DNA of 20,926 nt from Minisyncoccota bacterium (GTDB lineage Bacteria; Patescibacteriota; Minisyncoccia; Phycocordibacterales; UBA9973). The notes under the pieces are model-generated. The model worked only from the letters and a program-made list of their open reading frames with translations. It made no database searches and had not been told where the DNA came from. Of this stretch, positions 14,228 to 20,867 are shown piece after piece. The position numbers and the translations under genes are program-made. The DNA is taken from assembly GCA_018060905.1 (NCBI GenBank), contig JAGOVD010000007.1:1-20926 (forward strand), read 5' to 3'. Positions within the stretch are counted from its first letter, which is position 1. Every line of letters starts with the position of its first letter.

Positions 14228-15265
14228 ATGAAAAAAATACATACGATTATTACCCACAAGCGTCCTCACCTTGATGAGATTGTCGCCATTCTTTTACTAC
14301 AACTCTACGGAGAAAAAGTTTTTCCTGGAGTAAGCACTGCAGTATTTCAATTCTGGGATGCAAGTCAAAAAACAAAGGACGGTCGTCCTTGGCAAGCATG
14401 GCAAGATGAAGGAAACATCCTTATTGGTGTTGGCGGAGGCAGGTTTGATGAACATGCAACTCTCCATGTTGAGCGAAAAGAAAATGAATGTGCATCGACA
14501 CTCGTTGCAAAAGCATTACGGATCCACGACGAACCGTGGCTTCAGAGTTTGTTGAAATATACAACAAATGTTGACACCAAGGGTGGAACAAACCCGTTTT
14601 CAATTGAAAGCCTCATACGGCTGGCAAACAAAACATGGTTTGAAAACGACCCCGAAAGCTTTATGGAGTGGGCACTGCAATCAGTACGTCTTTATTTAGA
14701 TGACCAAATCAAATTCTTTACTGAGTCAAAAAAAGAATACGATGAGGGTGCCGATACCCATGAGGTATATCACAATGGCAGGCGAATCAACGTTGTAACC
14801 ATCGATAGTGATGACGCCGGGGTAGCTGCATATGCTCGCTCACAAGGAGCAGATGTTGTTGTGCAAACAAATTCAACCGGACATCTCTACATTACATCGC
14901 AAAACAGATCGAGAATTTGTTTTGATGAAGTAATAAAATTGCTTCGAGCAAAAGAGATGACGTTGAACAAATTCCAACACAAAATGGATGCAATGGCACT
15001 TTCAAGAGAAGGAAATACTCCTGGATCCGAAGTTTGGTATTATGACAAACAGGCGAAAAGGATTCTTAATGGTGGTCCCAGTGCCCCAGAAGTAAAACCA
15101 ACAAAGATTCCTTTTGAAACTGTTGCCGCACTAGTATTCGCCGGCTTGAACGAGAAAACATTTCACTCACAACACTATACTAATTGTCGCAATGGCAACT
15201 GTGTAGGCGTTCAATGCCCGTGGTTTACAGCCCACCTTGATCGTTGCAAGAGTAATGCTGCGTAA
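14228..15265 (+). CDS. Putative MYG1/UPF0160-like (DHH-related) metal-dependent phosphoesterase
   Basis: The 345-residue protein starts with THKRPHLDEIVAILLLQLYG, which resembles the first metal-binding motif of DHH-related and MYG1 proteins (THxxxxHxDE). Then come GVGGGRFDEH (about 67-76, compare VGGxxDxxxHxFDHH) and NVDTKGGTNPF. A second domain has VVTIDSDDAGVAAYARSQGA and a strand with VVQTNSTGHLYITSQ. The C-terminus carries four cysteines and a histidine in HYTNCRNGNCVGVQCPWF...C, a possible zinc site not expected in MYG1. MYG1 proteins are nucleases in eukaryotes, and the bacterial role is unclear. The assignment is by motif resemblance only. The gene has one of the best -35/-10 promoters here and its own terminator. 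Confidence 0.6.
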   Translation: MKKIHTIITHKRPHLDEIVAILLLQLYGEKVFPGVSTAVFQFWDASQKTKDGRPWQAWQDEGNILIGVGGGRFDEHATLHVERKENECASTLVAKALRIHDEPWLQSLLKYTTNVDTKGGTNPFSIESLIRLANKTWFENDPESFMEWALQSVRLYLDDQIKFFTESKKEYDEGADTHEVYHNGRRINVVTIDSDDAGVAAYARSQGADVVVQTNSTGHLYITSQNRSRICFDEVIKLLRAKEMTLNKFQHKMDAMALSREGNTPGSEVWYYDKQAKRILNGGPSAPEVKPTKIPFETVAALVFAGLNEKTFHSQHYTNCRNGNCVGVQCPWFTAHLDRCKSNAA

Positions 15266-15284
15266 TCGTAAAAAGTACAACCTA

Positions 15285-15316
15285 AAATCCTTGAATTTAA
15301 AAACAAGGATTTTTTT
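15285..15316 (+). terminator. Rho-independent terminator of the MYG1-like gene
   Basis: A 9-bp stem, AAATCCTTG/CAAGGATTT, has a 10-nt loop and is followed by T7. Confidence 0.88.
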
Positions 15317-15345
15317 ATACAAATTTGCTCATACGCTTCCAATTG

Positions 15346-15354
15346 TGGTACAAA
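15346..15354 (+). promoter_or_regulatory. Extended -10 promoter of the DUF1003-like gene (leaderless)
   Basis: TGG-TACAAA is followed by exactly 6 nt and the ATG at 15361. It selects this start over the in-frame ATG at 15325, which lies before the promoter. Confidence 0.65.
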
Positions 15355-15360
15355 ATACAG

Positions 15361-15855
15361 ATGAAAGATTCTCTTGAGCGCAACAAAATCAAATTGGAAA
15401 AAGGGGCTGATATTGCGACACGATGGATCGGGTCTACCGCTTCCCTTATCACGCACACCGTACTGTTCATCACTGCATTCATTGTGCCAATCTTTGGTGT
15501 GCCGTTTGACCGTGTATTACTCGTACTCACCACTGTCGTCTCCCTCGAGGCTATCTACCTCTCTATTTTTATACAAATGTCGGTGAACAAGAACACGCAA
15601 GACATCGAGATCATTCAGGAGGATGTCGAGGAAATTCAGGAAGACGTGGAAGAAATCGAAAAAGACGTTGATGAGATCCAAAAGGATGTGGATGAGATTC
15701 AAGAAGACGTCGATGAAATCCAAGAAGATATCGAGGAGATTGAAGAAGATAGTGAGATCGATATAAAAACTGAACAAAAAGAACAACAGACACTCACTGC
15801 GATTCAAGCCACCCTTGCCCAACTTCAAAAGGAAATCGAGACATTGAAGAAATAA
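15361..15855 (+). CDS. DUF1003-like membrane protein with a heptad-repeat coiled-coil tail
   Basis: The 164-residue protein begins RNKIKLEKGADIATRWIGS, like the DUF1003 N-terminus. It has two membrane helices (about 24-44 and 50-72), and the second ends in EAIYLSIFIQMSVNKN, which resembles the DUF1003 AAIQAPIIxMSQNR motif. The remaining half is a highly acidic coiled coil of seven or eight near-identical heptads (DVxEIQE, about 81-136), encoded by 21-bp DNA repeats. A more ordinary coiled coil (LTAIQATLAQLQKEIETLKK) ends the protein. The second helix orientation would put the tail in the cytoplasm, but that is inferred. The role of DUF1003 is unknown. Confidence 0.75.
   Translation: MKDSLERNKIKLEKGADIATRWIGSTASLITHTVLFITAFIVPIFGVPFDRVLLVLTTVVSLEAIYLSIFIQMSVNKNTQDIEIIQEDVEEIQEDVEEIEKDVDEIQKDVDEIQEDVDEIQEDIEEIEEDSEIDIKTEQKEQQTLTAIQATLAQLQKEIETLKK
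15601..15768 (+). repeat. Tandem 21-bp coding repeats (about eight units)
   Basis: Eight consecutive 21-bp units each encode one heptad of the D-V-x-E-I-x-x type. Units 1-7 (to 15747) are close and the eighth is degenerate. Third-codon positions differ between units while the residues are kept, so selection has kept the heptads after the DNA repeats arose. Confidence 0.85.
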
Positions 15856-15882
15856 AAAAGTCCCCGATATATGTCGGGGGCT
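15848..15882 (-). terminator. Rho-independent terminator of the small membrane protein gene
   Basis: On the minus strand a CCCCGA...TCGGGG stem is followed by ACTTTTTT. It overlaps the stop codon of the convergent DUF1003-like gene. Confidence 0.75.
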
Positions 15883-15903
15883 TAGGTGCGTGGTAAGCAA
15901 CGG

Positions 15904-16119
15904 CTAAATTTCTTTCAGCATTTGATGTATCCAATGTCTGATCTCTTTCCTTTTTAACCAGGGAATCGCTGCAATTGAAATGATTGTGACAATAAATACT
16001 GTCCAAATAAACCAGGTTGCGCTGTCACTAACAGGTCCATTAATTTCTGTAAACCAATTAGTTAGAATTGCCAACGCAAAAAATGTGATAAGTAACAGAG
16101 CTAAGATACTATTTCTCAT
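15904..16119 (-). CDS. Small hypothetical membrane protein (71 residues, two helices)
   Basis: Two hydrophobic segments (about 4-22 and 36-53) are joined by a short polar loop with NGPVSDSATW, and the C-terminus is basic (LKRKEIRHWIHQMLKEI). No family is recognised. The gene is AT-rich. It is supported by a perfect-looking promoter 28 nt upstream and a terminator downstream, and it has a leader of about 21 nt without a Shine-Dalgarno site. Confidence 0.7.
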   Translation of the reverse strand: MRNSILALLLITFFALAILTNWFTEINGPVSDSATWFIWTVFIVTIISIAAIPWLKRKEIRHWIHQMLKEI

Positions 16120-16146
16120 GATTATTGATTTTTAATGTTCGGGTAA

Positions 16147-16175
16147 ATTATAGCACCTTTTGTACTAATTGTCAA
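16147..16175 (-). promoter_or_regulatory. Consensus sigma-70 promoter of the small membrane protein gene
   Basis: On the minus strand TTGACA, 17 nt, TATAAT with a TGC extension: both hexamers match consensus with ideal spacing. It is the strongest promoter in the window by sequence. Confidence 0.85.
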
Positions 16176-16255
16176 ACCTCCCCACTAGAGCTTTATTGGG
16201 GGCAATAGTACTTCTCTCGACAAATATCGGTTATTGCGCCTTTGTAGTATACAAA

Positions 16256-16284
16256 TTGACAGTATCATATATATGTATTAAAGT
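16256..16284 (+). promoter_or_regulatory. Possible promoter of the sigma factor gene
   Basis: TTGACA, 17 nt, then TAAAGT. The -35 is perfect and the -10 is weak, in a very AT-rich leader. No Bacteroidota-type TAnnTTTG box is seen, so the gene appears to use a host-type promoter. Confidence 0.5.
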
Positions 16285-16318
16285 AATAAAAATATTTTTT
16301 CATTAAAATTCATACTAT

Positions 16319-17182
16319 ATGCGGCAGCTCAAAATCGGCATCCAGATCACTAACCGTGATTCACAATCTACAGAGAAGTATCTGAGCGAGATTTCCAAGA
16401 TTGATATGATCACACCTGAAGAGGAAACCATTCTTGCTCAAAAGATCCGAACAGGTGATCAGAGGGCACTGGACAAGCTTACTAAGGCCAACCTTCGTTT
16501 TGTGGTATCTGTGGCTAAACAGTACCAACACCAAGGTCTCTCTTTGGGGGATTTAATTAACGAGGGAAATCTGGGGTTGGTCAAAGCAGCAGGGCGCTTC
16601 GACGAAACAAAAGGTTTCAAATTCATTTCTTACGCGGTGTGGTGGATTCGCCAATCTATACTACAGGCGTTGGCAGAGCAGGGTAGATTAGTCCGCCTGC
16701 CACAAAACAAAATTGGCACGTACAACAAGGCTAACAAAGCTTACATGGCTTTTGAGCAGGAACATGAGCGTGAACCATCTACTGAAGAATTAGCCGAATT
16801 ACTGGAGATGAGCGAAAGGGAGATCGACGACATCTTCCAAAGCAACGCCCTTCATACTTCCCTTGATGCACCAATCCACGATGGGGAGGAGATAGATTTG
16901 ATCGATACGGTCAAAAATCCGAACTCCCTTAGTGCTGATGCTGGTGTTATGGAACACTCTCTTAAGATCGAAATTAAAAGAGCGTTAAAAAATCTAGATC
17001 CGCGTGAAAGTGAAGTTGTCAGTGCGTATTTCGGCCTGGATGGCGAAAATGGTGTTACCATTGAGCAAATTGGACAGAAATATGATTTGACCAAAGAGCG
17101 TATCCGCCAGATAAAGGAGAGAGCAATCAAGCGCTTGCAGAAAGCCCGCTATAGTAGAGATCTGAAAGCATATCTTGGCTAA
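16319..17182 (+). CDS. RNA polymerase sigma-70 family factor, Bacteroidota RpoD type
   Basis: The 287-residue protein has region 1.2 (about 15-45, STEKYLSEISKIDMITPEEE), region 2 (about 48-118) with YAVWWIRQSI (2.4), region 3, and region 4.2 with TIEQIGQKYDLTKERIRQIK. Region 1.1 is missing. The N-terminus MRQLKI followed by ITNRDSQS and the total length match the primary sigma factor of Bacteroidota (MRQLKI...ITNRESQS). Differences include QGRLVRLPQNKIGTYNKANK in place of the usual SRIVRLPLNKIG. I read this as a horizontally acquired sigma factor, or a divergent host paralogue. Its codon choice is less biased than in the neighbouring ychF. It shares a bidirectional terminator with ychF. Confidence 0.9.
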   Translation: MRQLKIGIQITNRDSQSTEKYLSEISKIDMITPEEETILAQKIRTGDQRALDKLTKANLRFVVSVAKQYQHQGLSLGDLINEGNLGLVKAAGRFDETKGFKFISYAVWWIRQSILQALAEQGRLVRLPQNKIGTYNKANKAYMAFEQEHEREPSTEELAELLEMSEREIDDIFQSNALHTSLDAPIHDGEEIDLIDTVKNPNSLSADAGVMEHSLKIEIKRALKNLDPRESEVVSAYFGLDGENGVTIEQIGQKYDLTKERIRQIKERAIKRLQKARYSRDLKAYLG

Positions 17183-17202
17183 CACTATTGAAACAAAAAA
17201 CA

Positions 17203-17230
17203 AATCCGACTATAACAAGTCGGATTTTTT
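17203..17230. terminator. Bidirectional terminator between the sigma factor gene and ychF
   Basis: A perfect 9-bp stem, AATCCGACT/AGTCGGATT, has a 6-nt loop. T runs follow on both strands (T6 on plus; TTTGTTTTTTG on minus), so it serves both converging genes. Confidence 0.9.
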
Positions 17231-18218
17231 AAATTCTAAACTCTATAACATCCCCATCCTTCACGACGTATTCCTTGCCTTCGATACGGACGAGTCCTTT
17301 GGCGCGCGCGTTGGCATATGACCCAGCGTCGAGGAGATCACTCCAGTACACAACTTCGGCGCGGATGAACTTGTCTTTGAAGTCCGTGTGTATTGCAGTC
17401 CCCGCAATCGGTGCCGTACTCCCCTTCGCGATCGTCCATGCTCTCGTCTCGACTTCACCAGTCGTGAAAAAAACTTCGAGTCCGAGCAGGTTGTAGCTTG
17501 CAGTGATGAGGTCGTCGAAACCTTTTTCAAACACGCTGTCGATCTTCACAAACGGACCAGGTACTGCAAACTCGACGTTTTCATTTGCTTCAGACGTGTT
17601 GAGCACATAGAGCATTGGTTTGAGCGTGAGGAGGTTCAGAGATTTGATCACAAATTTCTCTGCATCGGTGATTCCGACTGTGCTTGCAAGCTGACCCGCT
17701 TCAAGAGCCGTGTTTATTTTCTGGACGATGGCGTCTTCAATGATGGCTTCCTTGTCGCCTTTTGCGACGAGCTTGGCGAGTGTTGCGATGCGCTTGGACA
17801 CAATCTCCATGTCAGAGAGGATGAGCTCGAGGTTGATGACACCGATGTCGTTGAGTGGGTCGATCGCGTTGGCGACGTGAATCACCGATGGGTCTTGGAA
17901 GACACGCACGACATGTGCGATCGCATCGACTTCACGAATGTTGGTGAGAAATTTGTTGCCCAAGCCTTCCCCTTTGGAAGCCCCTGCGACAAGTCCTGCA
18001 ATGTCGACAAACTCGATAGCGGCCGGGATCGTCTTGGACGTCTTGGAAAACTCGGCGAGCTTGTAGAGGCGGTCGTCTGGCACTGGCACAATACCGACTG
18101 ACGGATCAATCGTACAAAACGGGTAGTTCTCTGCCGGTACCGACTTTTTGGTGAGTGCATTAAAGAGCGTCGATTTGCCGACGTTTGGAAGCCCTACGAT
18201 GCCTATAGATAAACTCAT
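17229..18218 (-). CDS. ychF: Ribosome-binding ATPase YchF (Obg-family)
   Basis: YchF is a conserved P-loop NTPase that prefers ATP over GTP and binds the ribosome. The 329-residue protein has G1 GLPNVGKS (9-16), switch and G3 DIAGLVAGASKGEGLGNKFL, and NTSE in the G4 position (YVLNTSEANENVEF) in place of the GTPase NKxD. A central helical domain and a C-terminal TGS-like domain follow (FFTTGEVETRAWTI to VVKDGDVIEFRI). It is about 30 residues shorter than Escherichia coli YchF, mainly in the helical arm. A TGC-TAGTAT box lies 8 nt before the ATG. Confidence 0.96.
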   Translation of the reverse strand: MSLSIGIVGLPNVGKSTLFNALTKKSVPAENYPFCTIDPSVGIVPVPDDRLYKLAEFSKTSKTIPAAIEFVDIAGLVAGASKGEGLGNKFLTNIREVDAIAHVVRVFQDPSVIHVANAIDPLNDIGVINLELILSDMEIVSKRIATLAKLVAKGDKEAIIEDAIVQKINTALEAGQLASTVGITDAEKFVIKSLNLLTLKPMLYVLNTSEANENVEFAVPGPFVKIDSVFEKGFDDLITASYNLLGLEVFFTTGEVETRAWTIAKGSTAPIAGTAIHTDFKDKFIRAEVVYWSDLLDAGSYANARAKGLVRIEGKEYVVKDGDVIEFRI

Positions 18219-18226
18219 AGGCCTTC

Positions 18227-18235
18227 ATACTAGCA
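18227..18235 (-). promoter_or_regulatory. Extended -10 promoter of ychF
   Basis: On the minus strand TGC-TAGTAT lies 8 nt before the ychF ATG, which predicts a leader of about 2 nt. Confidence 0.6.
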
Positions 18236-18249
18236 GAAATATGAAGAAA

Positions 18250-18278
18250 AGAAAAAAGCCACCTTTTGAGGGTGACTT
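18250..18278 (-). terminator. Rho-independent terminator of the 182-residue protein gene
   Basis: On the minus strand an 8-bp AAGTCACC/GGTGGCTT stem (one G:U pair) with a 7-nt loop is followed by a T6 run. Confidence 0.82.
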
Positions 18279-18297
18279 AAATTACAGGTTGGCTTGA

Positions 18298-18846
18298 TTA
18301 AATGTGCAATAAGTTTAGAGGAAAAAGACTGTAAACTTCAAAAATACTTCCTTTTTGTGTTTTTAATCCCAAAGTATTTAAAACAACATAATACTCAGAC
18401 TTTTGCTCATTTTTATCAACAAAACAAAAAGTGGAGCCCGGCAATCCAACACGTAAGTTAACAAAAAATAAAGCTGAATAAGACCCAAGCATATTTCGTG
18501 AATACATTTGGTCGTCCGATAACCAAGGAAGATATTCTGTAGTAGATATTTTATTTGAACCTAAAAGAGAACGGGCCCTCCTTCTTCTTTCATAAAACAA
18601 AGAATCTTTCGCTTCCCAACGAAATACCAGAATCAAAAAACGATCACATTCTTTGAAACTAAACGCATGCCAAAAGGTTTGTTCAATTTCTTCATTTGTA
18701 ACTTTATTTATCAAGTTTACCTTGTCACCAAACTTCAAACTTAGCTTAAGCTCCTGAGAAGTTTCATCGCGAGGTATATGAACAAACGTCCTTAGTCCTT
18801 CTTTATAAAGGTTGAAGGTTTTATCGGGTATTACTATTTTTTTCAT
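18298..18846 (-). CDS. Hypothetical protein (182 residues)
   Basis: I do not recognise a family. The protein is soluble, with mixed helices and strands and no membrane segment. It has a basic RRRRAR cluster near residue 90, several aromatic-rich segments (FWHAF, ALFFVNLRVG), and a hydrophobic C-terminus. It is strongly AT-rich compared with ychF. It has a -35/-10 pair (TTGACT, 17 nt, TAGAGT) and a terminator, and so forms a single-gene unit. It is divergent from another unknown gene at 18926, and the two -35 boxes overlap in one palindrome, so they may be co-regulated. The leader has GGGGAAA but the spacing to the ATG is too long to be a clear ribosome binding site. Confidence 0.72.
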   Translation of the reverse strand: MKKIVIPDKTFNLYKEGLRTFVHIPRDETSQELKLSLKFGDKVNLINKVTNEEIEQTFWHAFSFKECDRFLILVFRWEAKDSLFYERRRRARSLLGSNKISTTEYLPWLSDDQMYSRNMLGSYSALFFVNLRVGLPGSTFCFVDKNEQKSEYYVVLNTLGLKTQKGSIFEVYSLFPLNLLHI

Positions 18847-18864
18847 AAATAAACAATTTCCCCT

Positions 18865-18909
18865 ACTCTACCCATTCCGTTTGACAAAGTCAAGTTTGAG
18901 TTGTAATGT
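18865..18909. promoter_or_regulatory. Divergent promoter pair with overlapping -35 palindrome
   Basis: The palindrome TTGACAAAGTCAA (18881-18893) supplies TTGACA for the plus gene and TTGACT for the minus gene. The minus -10 TAGAGT is at 18865-18870, 17 nt away. The plus -10 is weaker (TAATGT at 18904-18909, 17 nt). Confidence 0.55.
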
Positions 18910-18925
18910 AATAAAAAATTAAAAC

Positions 18926-19501
18926 ATGAACCAAAACAATTCAATAATTACTTCAATTGAGGACTTTATTGATCAGCTCACTAAAAATCTTGCTTCCAAA
19001 GGATATGATTTGAATGAGGACTGTAAATACTTTACCAATGAAAGTATCGATCGTCTTGCAAAAAGAATGGGTAATACTCTTTTTAATCGTAAACTGGAAG
19101 GATTTCAGTTTCTTGTAAAACCAGAAATAGATATAGAAAAGATCGAGAATATGTTTTCTCTTGGAGATAGAGAGATCTTAAAAAATCTCATCCTCCCAGA
19201 ATGTACCGAAGAGAGAGTGGTTAAACTTATTCGATGCGATAAGGGTTCTCTCCAACAAATAAATGTGGAGATAACCCAACGTGGATATGTGAATGCACCT
19301 CTACCCTATTTATTTGGACTACATGCGCAGTATTACAAAAAAATTAAGCCACACGCACCAATCATTGCCCTGCAAGAACCCAATCCTCAGAAAGACTGGG
19401 CGAGGCATTATCGATTTATGATTAATTACGGTGGTTATATTGTGTATGAGTATGAGTTAAATAAATCACCTTATTGCTGGTTTATTGTTCTTGATAAATA
19501 A
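18926..19501 (+). CDS. Hypothetical protein (191 residues)
   Basis: I do not recognise a family. The first 110 residues are mostly helical and charged (SIEDFIDQLTKNLASKG). The C-terminal part is richer in strands and aromatics: YRFMINYGGYIVYEYELNKS and CWFIVLDK at the end. There is no membrane helix. The protein lies in an AT-rich accessory stretch, divergent from the 182-residue gene and closed by a strong terminator. A paired function with that neighbour is possible, but nothing identifies a toxin-antitoxin or defence family. Confidence 0.75.
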   Translation: MNQNNSIITSIEDFIDQLTKNLASKGYDLNEDCKYFTNESIDRLAKRMGNTLFNRKLEGFQFLVKPEIDIEKIENMFSLGDREILKNLILPECTEERVVKLIRCDKGSLQQINVEITQRGYVNAPLPYLFGLHAQYYKKIKPHAPIIALQEPNPQKDWARHYRFMINYGGYIVYEYELNKSPYCWFIVLDK

Positions 19502-19518
19502 TTTCACCCAATTGAATC

Positions 19519-19551
19519 AATACCCTACTATTAAAAGGTGGGGTATTTTTT
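19519..19551 (+). terminator. Rho-independent terminator of the 191-residue protein gene
   Basis: A 10-bp stem, AATACCCTAC/GTGGGGTATT (one G:U pair), has a 9-nt loop and is followed by T6. The 19552-19634 stretch after it holds nothing I can identify. Confidence 0.88.
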
Positions 19552-19634
19552 ATTTGCATATGTTCTGAGTTAGGAGATTTACCTCAAACCGAAACGGTAG
19601 TAGCTTATCATCAGCATATCGAGGTGTACTTCAA

Positions 19635-20480
19635 TTATTGCCTAATATCTCTTGAATAAGTTGCAACATCTCCGATGCGTTGCGAAATGTCAGTGACGTA
19701 GTACTTGGCCCGAGCTTCTTCGATAGGGAGATCAGTATCGAGGAGTCCGTGTTTGAGTGCCAATTCGTCAGCAGAGGCAGTGAGCCACAACTGCCATGAA
19801 AATGGTGAGATACGCCCGGGAGTGATAGCGTTGACATGAGTGGCGATCACGGACGTACAGTTTGCAAAGAGTGTGTTGTACCATGCAGGTTCTGTGGTCA
19901 CGAGTTCGTTCATGCGAGTGAGCATATCAGTGAGGAGTATCCGGGCATTTTCTGGTTTCTCGAGTTTGATCGGATACACATAGACCTTGTCTTTGCGCAC
20001 ATTTGCACGAAGCAGTATCACATCACGCTCATCTGCAGCAATGTACACGAGCGGATAGGTGCGGAGCATACCCTTCCAGATACTGTAGTGCTGGTCTTTG
20101 GTCTTGCGGGCCTCAATACTGATCGACAAGAAATCTCCATTGGTGAATTCAAATGATACAAACGTATGTGCGGCAATCTTGTTTTCATTAAAAGGCTCGG
20201 TGACGTACCATACTTTTGCTATCTGGGTGAGGTCATACGTCTTGTCATAGTAAGCAGGCTTCATATCAGCCTCTGTGGGGTCATAGCGGAAGTTGCGCAC
20301 ATTTTTCACGGTGACCATGTCACCATCAAATTGTGCCGTCGCTATCGTCGTGAGTTGTTCTTGCCAATCCCCAGTAAGTGGTACCCGCTGTAGTGCTTGG
20401 ACTATCACAACCAAAATAACCAGGATCCCTATCCCGAGCAAAACTTTTCGTATCCATGAACCTTTTGATGAGGACCACAT
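19635..20480 (-). CDS. DUF4105/Lnb-N-like domain protein with an N-terminal membrane helix
   Basis: The 281-residue protein has a short basic N-terminus and one membrane helix (about 11-30). The exported part carries the DUF4105 pattern: VKNVRNFRYDPTEADMKPAY, AHTFVSFEFTNGDFLSISIEAR, then a long strand-rich part. FANCTSVIATHV (about residue 207) is the likely active-site Cys region of this papain/NlpC-like fold. A matching His may be in KIAAHTFVSF. In the family this domain is found in periplasmic or cell-envelope proteins with a suspected peptidase role. The ATG is 7 nt after the upstream gene's stop, so the two form an operon. The substrate is unknown. Confidence 0.7.
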   Translation of the reverse strand: MWSSSKGSWIRKVLLGIGILVILVVIVQALQRVPLTGDWQEQLTTIATAQFDGDMVTVKNVRNFRYDPTEADMKPAYYDKTYDLTQIAKVWYVTEPFNENKIAAHTFVSFEFTNGDFLSISIEARKTKDQHYSIWKGMLRTYPLVYIAADERDVILLRANVRKDKVYVYPIKLEKPENARILLTDMLTRMNELVTTEPAWYNTLFANCTSVIATHVNAITPGRISPFSWQLWLTASADELALKHGLLDTDLPIEEARAKYYVTDISQRIGDVATYSRDIRQ

Positions 20481-20487
20481 CGCTATG

Positions 20488-20790
20488 TTACTTCCCCATC
20501 AACTGCATGAGTGGGGCAAGCTCGTCGCGGTATTTGGCGATTTCTGATTTGTGCTTTTCCATCACTGAGACAGCAGCGTACATTTCGGCCATTCCCCCCT
20601 TTTTCTTTTCTTCGATTTCTTTTTGAATCGTCTCAAAGAGTGCTTTGACTTCTTTGTTGTCTTCGAGCGCTTTCAAGCTTTTGGCGAGCTCAGGGTTTTC
20701 GGCAAATTGCTTGGCGATTGTTTCCGCTTGCTCCTTGGGAACACCCTTCATTTGAAGGGTTTTTTTGATGAAAAATGATTTGATAGACAT
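20488..20790 (-). CDS. Conserved helical hypothetical protein (100 residues)
   Basis: The protein is nearly all helical and charged: MKGVPKEQAETIAKQFAENP, then KALEDNKEVKALFETIQKEI, and a Lys-rich EEKKKGG turn before a second helix. It has no signal or membrane segment. I do not recognise a named family; it looks like a small cytoplasmic helical-bundle protein. The start at 20790 is chosen over an upstream in-frame ATG at 20886 because a TATAGT box lies exactly 6 nt before 20790, and the extra upstream residues have no protein-like pattern. It is the first gene of a two-gene operon with the DUF4105-like gene. Confidence 0.72.
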   Translation of the reverse strand: MSIKSFFIKKTLQMKGVPKEQAETIAKQFAENPELAKSLKALEDNKEVKALFETIQKEIEEKKKGGMAEMYAAVSVMEKHKSEIAKYRDELAPLMQLMGK

Positions 20791-20796
20791 ATATGT

Positions 20797-20802
20797 ACTA
20801 TA
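20797..20802 (-). promoter_or_regulatory. -10 promoter of the 100-residue protein gene (leaderless)
   Basis: On the minus strand TATAGT lies 6 nt before the ATG at 20790. Confidence 0.65.
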
Positions 20803-20855
20803 CCCCGCCGTCGCTTTTTTGCAAAAGCTATGGCGCGACAAGCCAAAAAACGGAG

Positions 20856-20861
20856 TATACT
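20856..20861 (+). promoter_or_regulatory. -10 promoter of the right-edge gene (leaderless)
   Basis: TATACT is followed by exactly 6 nt and the ATG at 20868. It faces away from the promoter at 20797, with about 53 bp between the two boxes. Confidence 0.65.
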
Positions 20862-20867
20862 CAAAAC

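Noticed and set aside
17388..18101. 237-codon plus-strand frame antisense to ychF
   Set aside because: Cys- and Asp-rich composition is an artefact of reading the complement of ychF.
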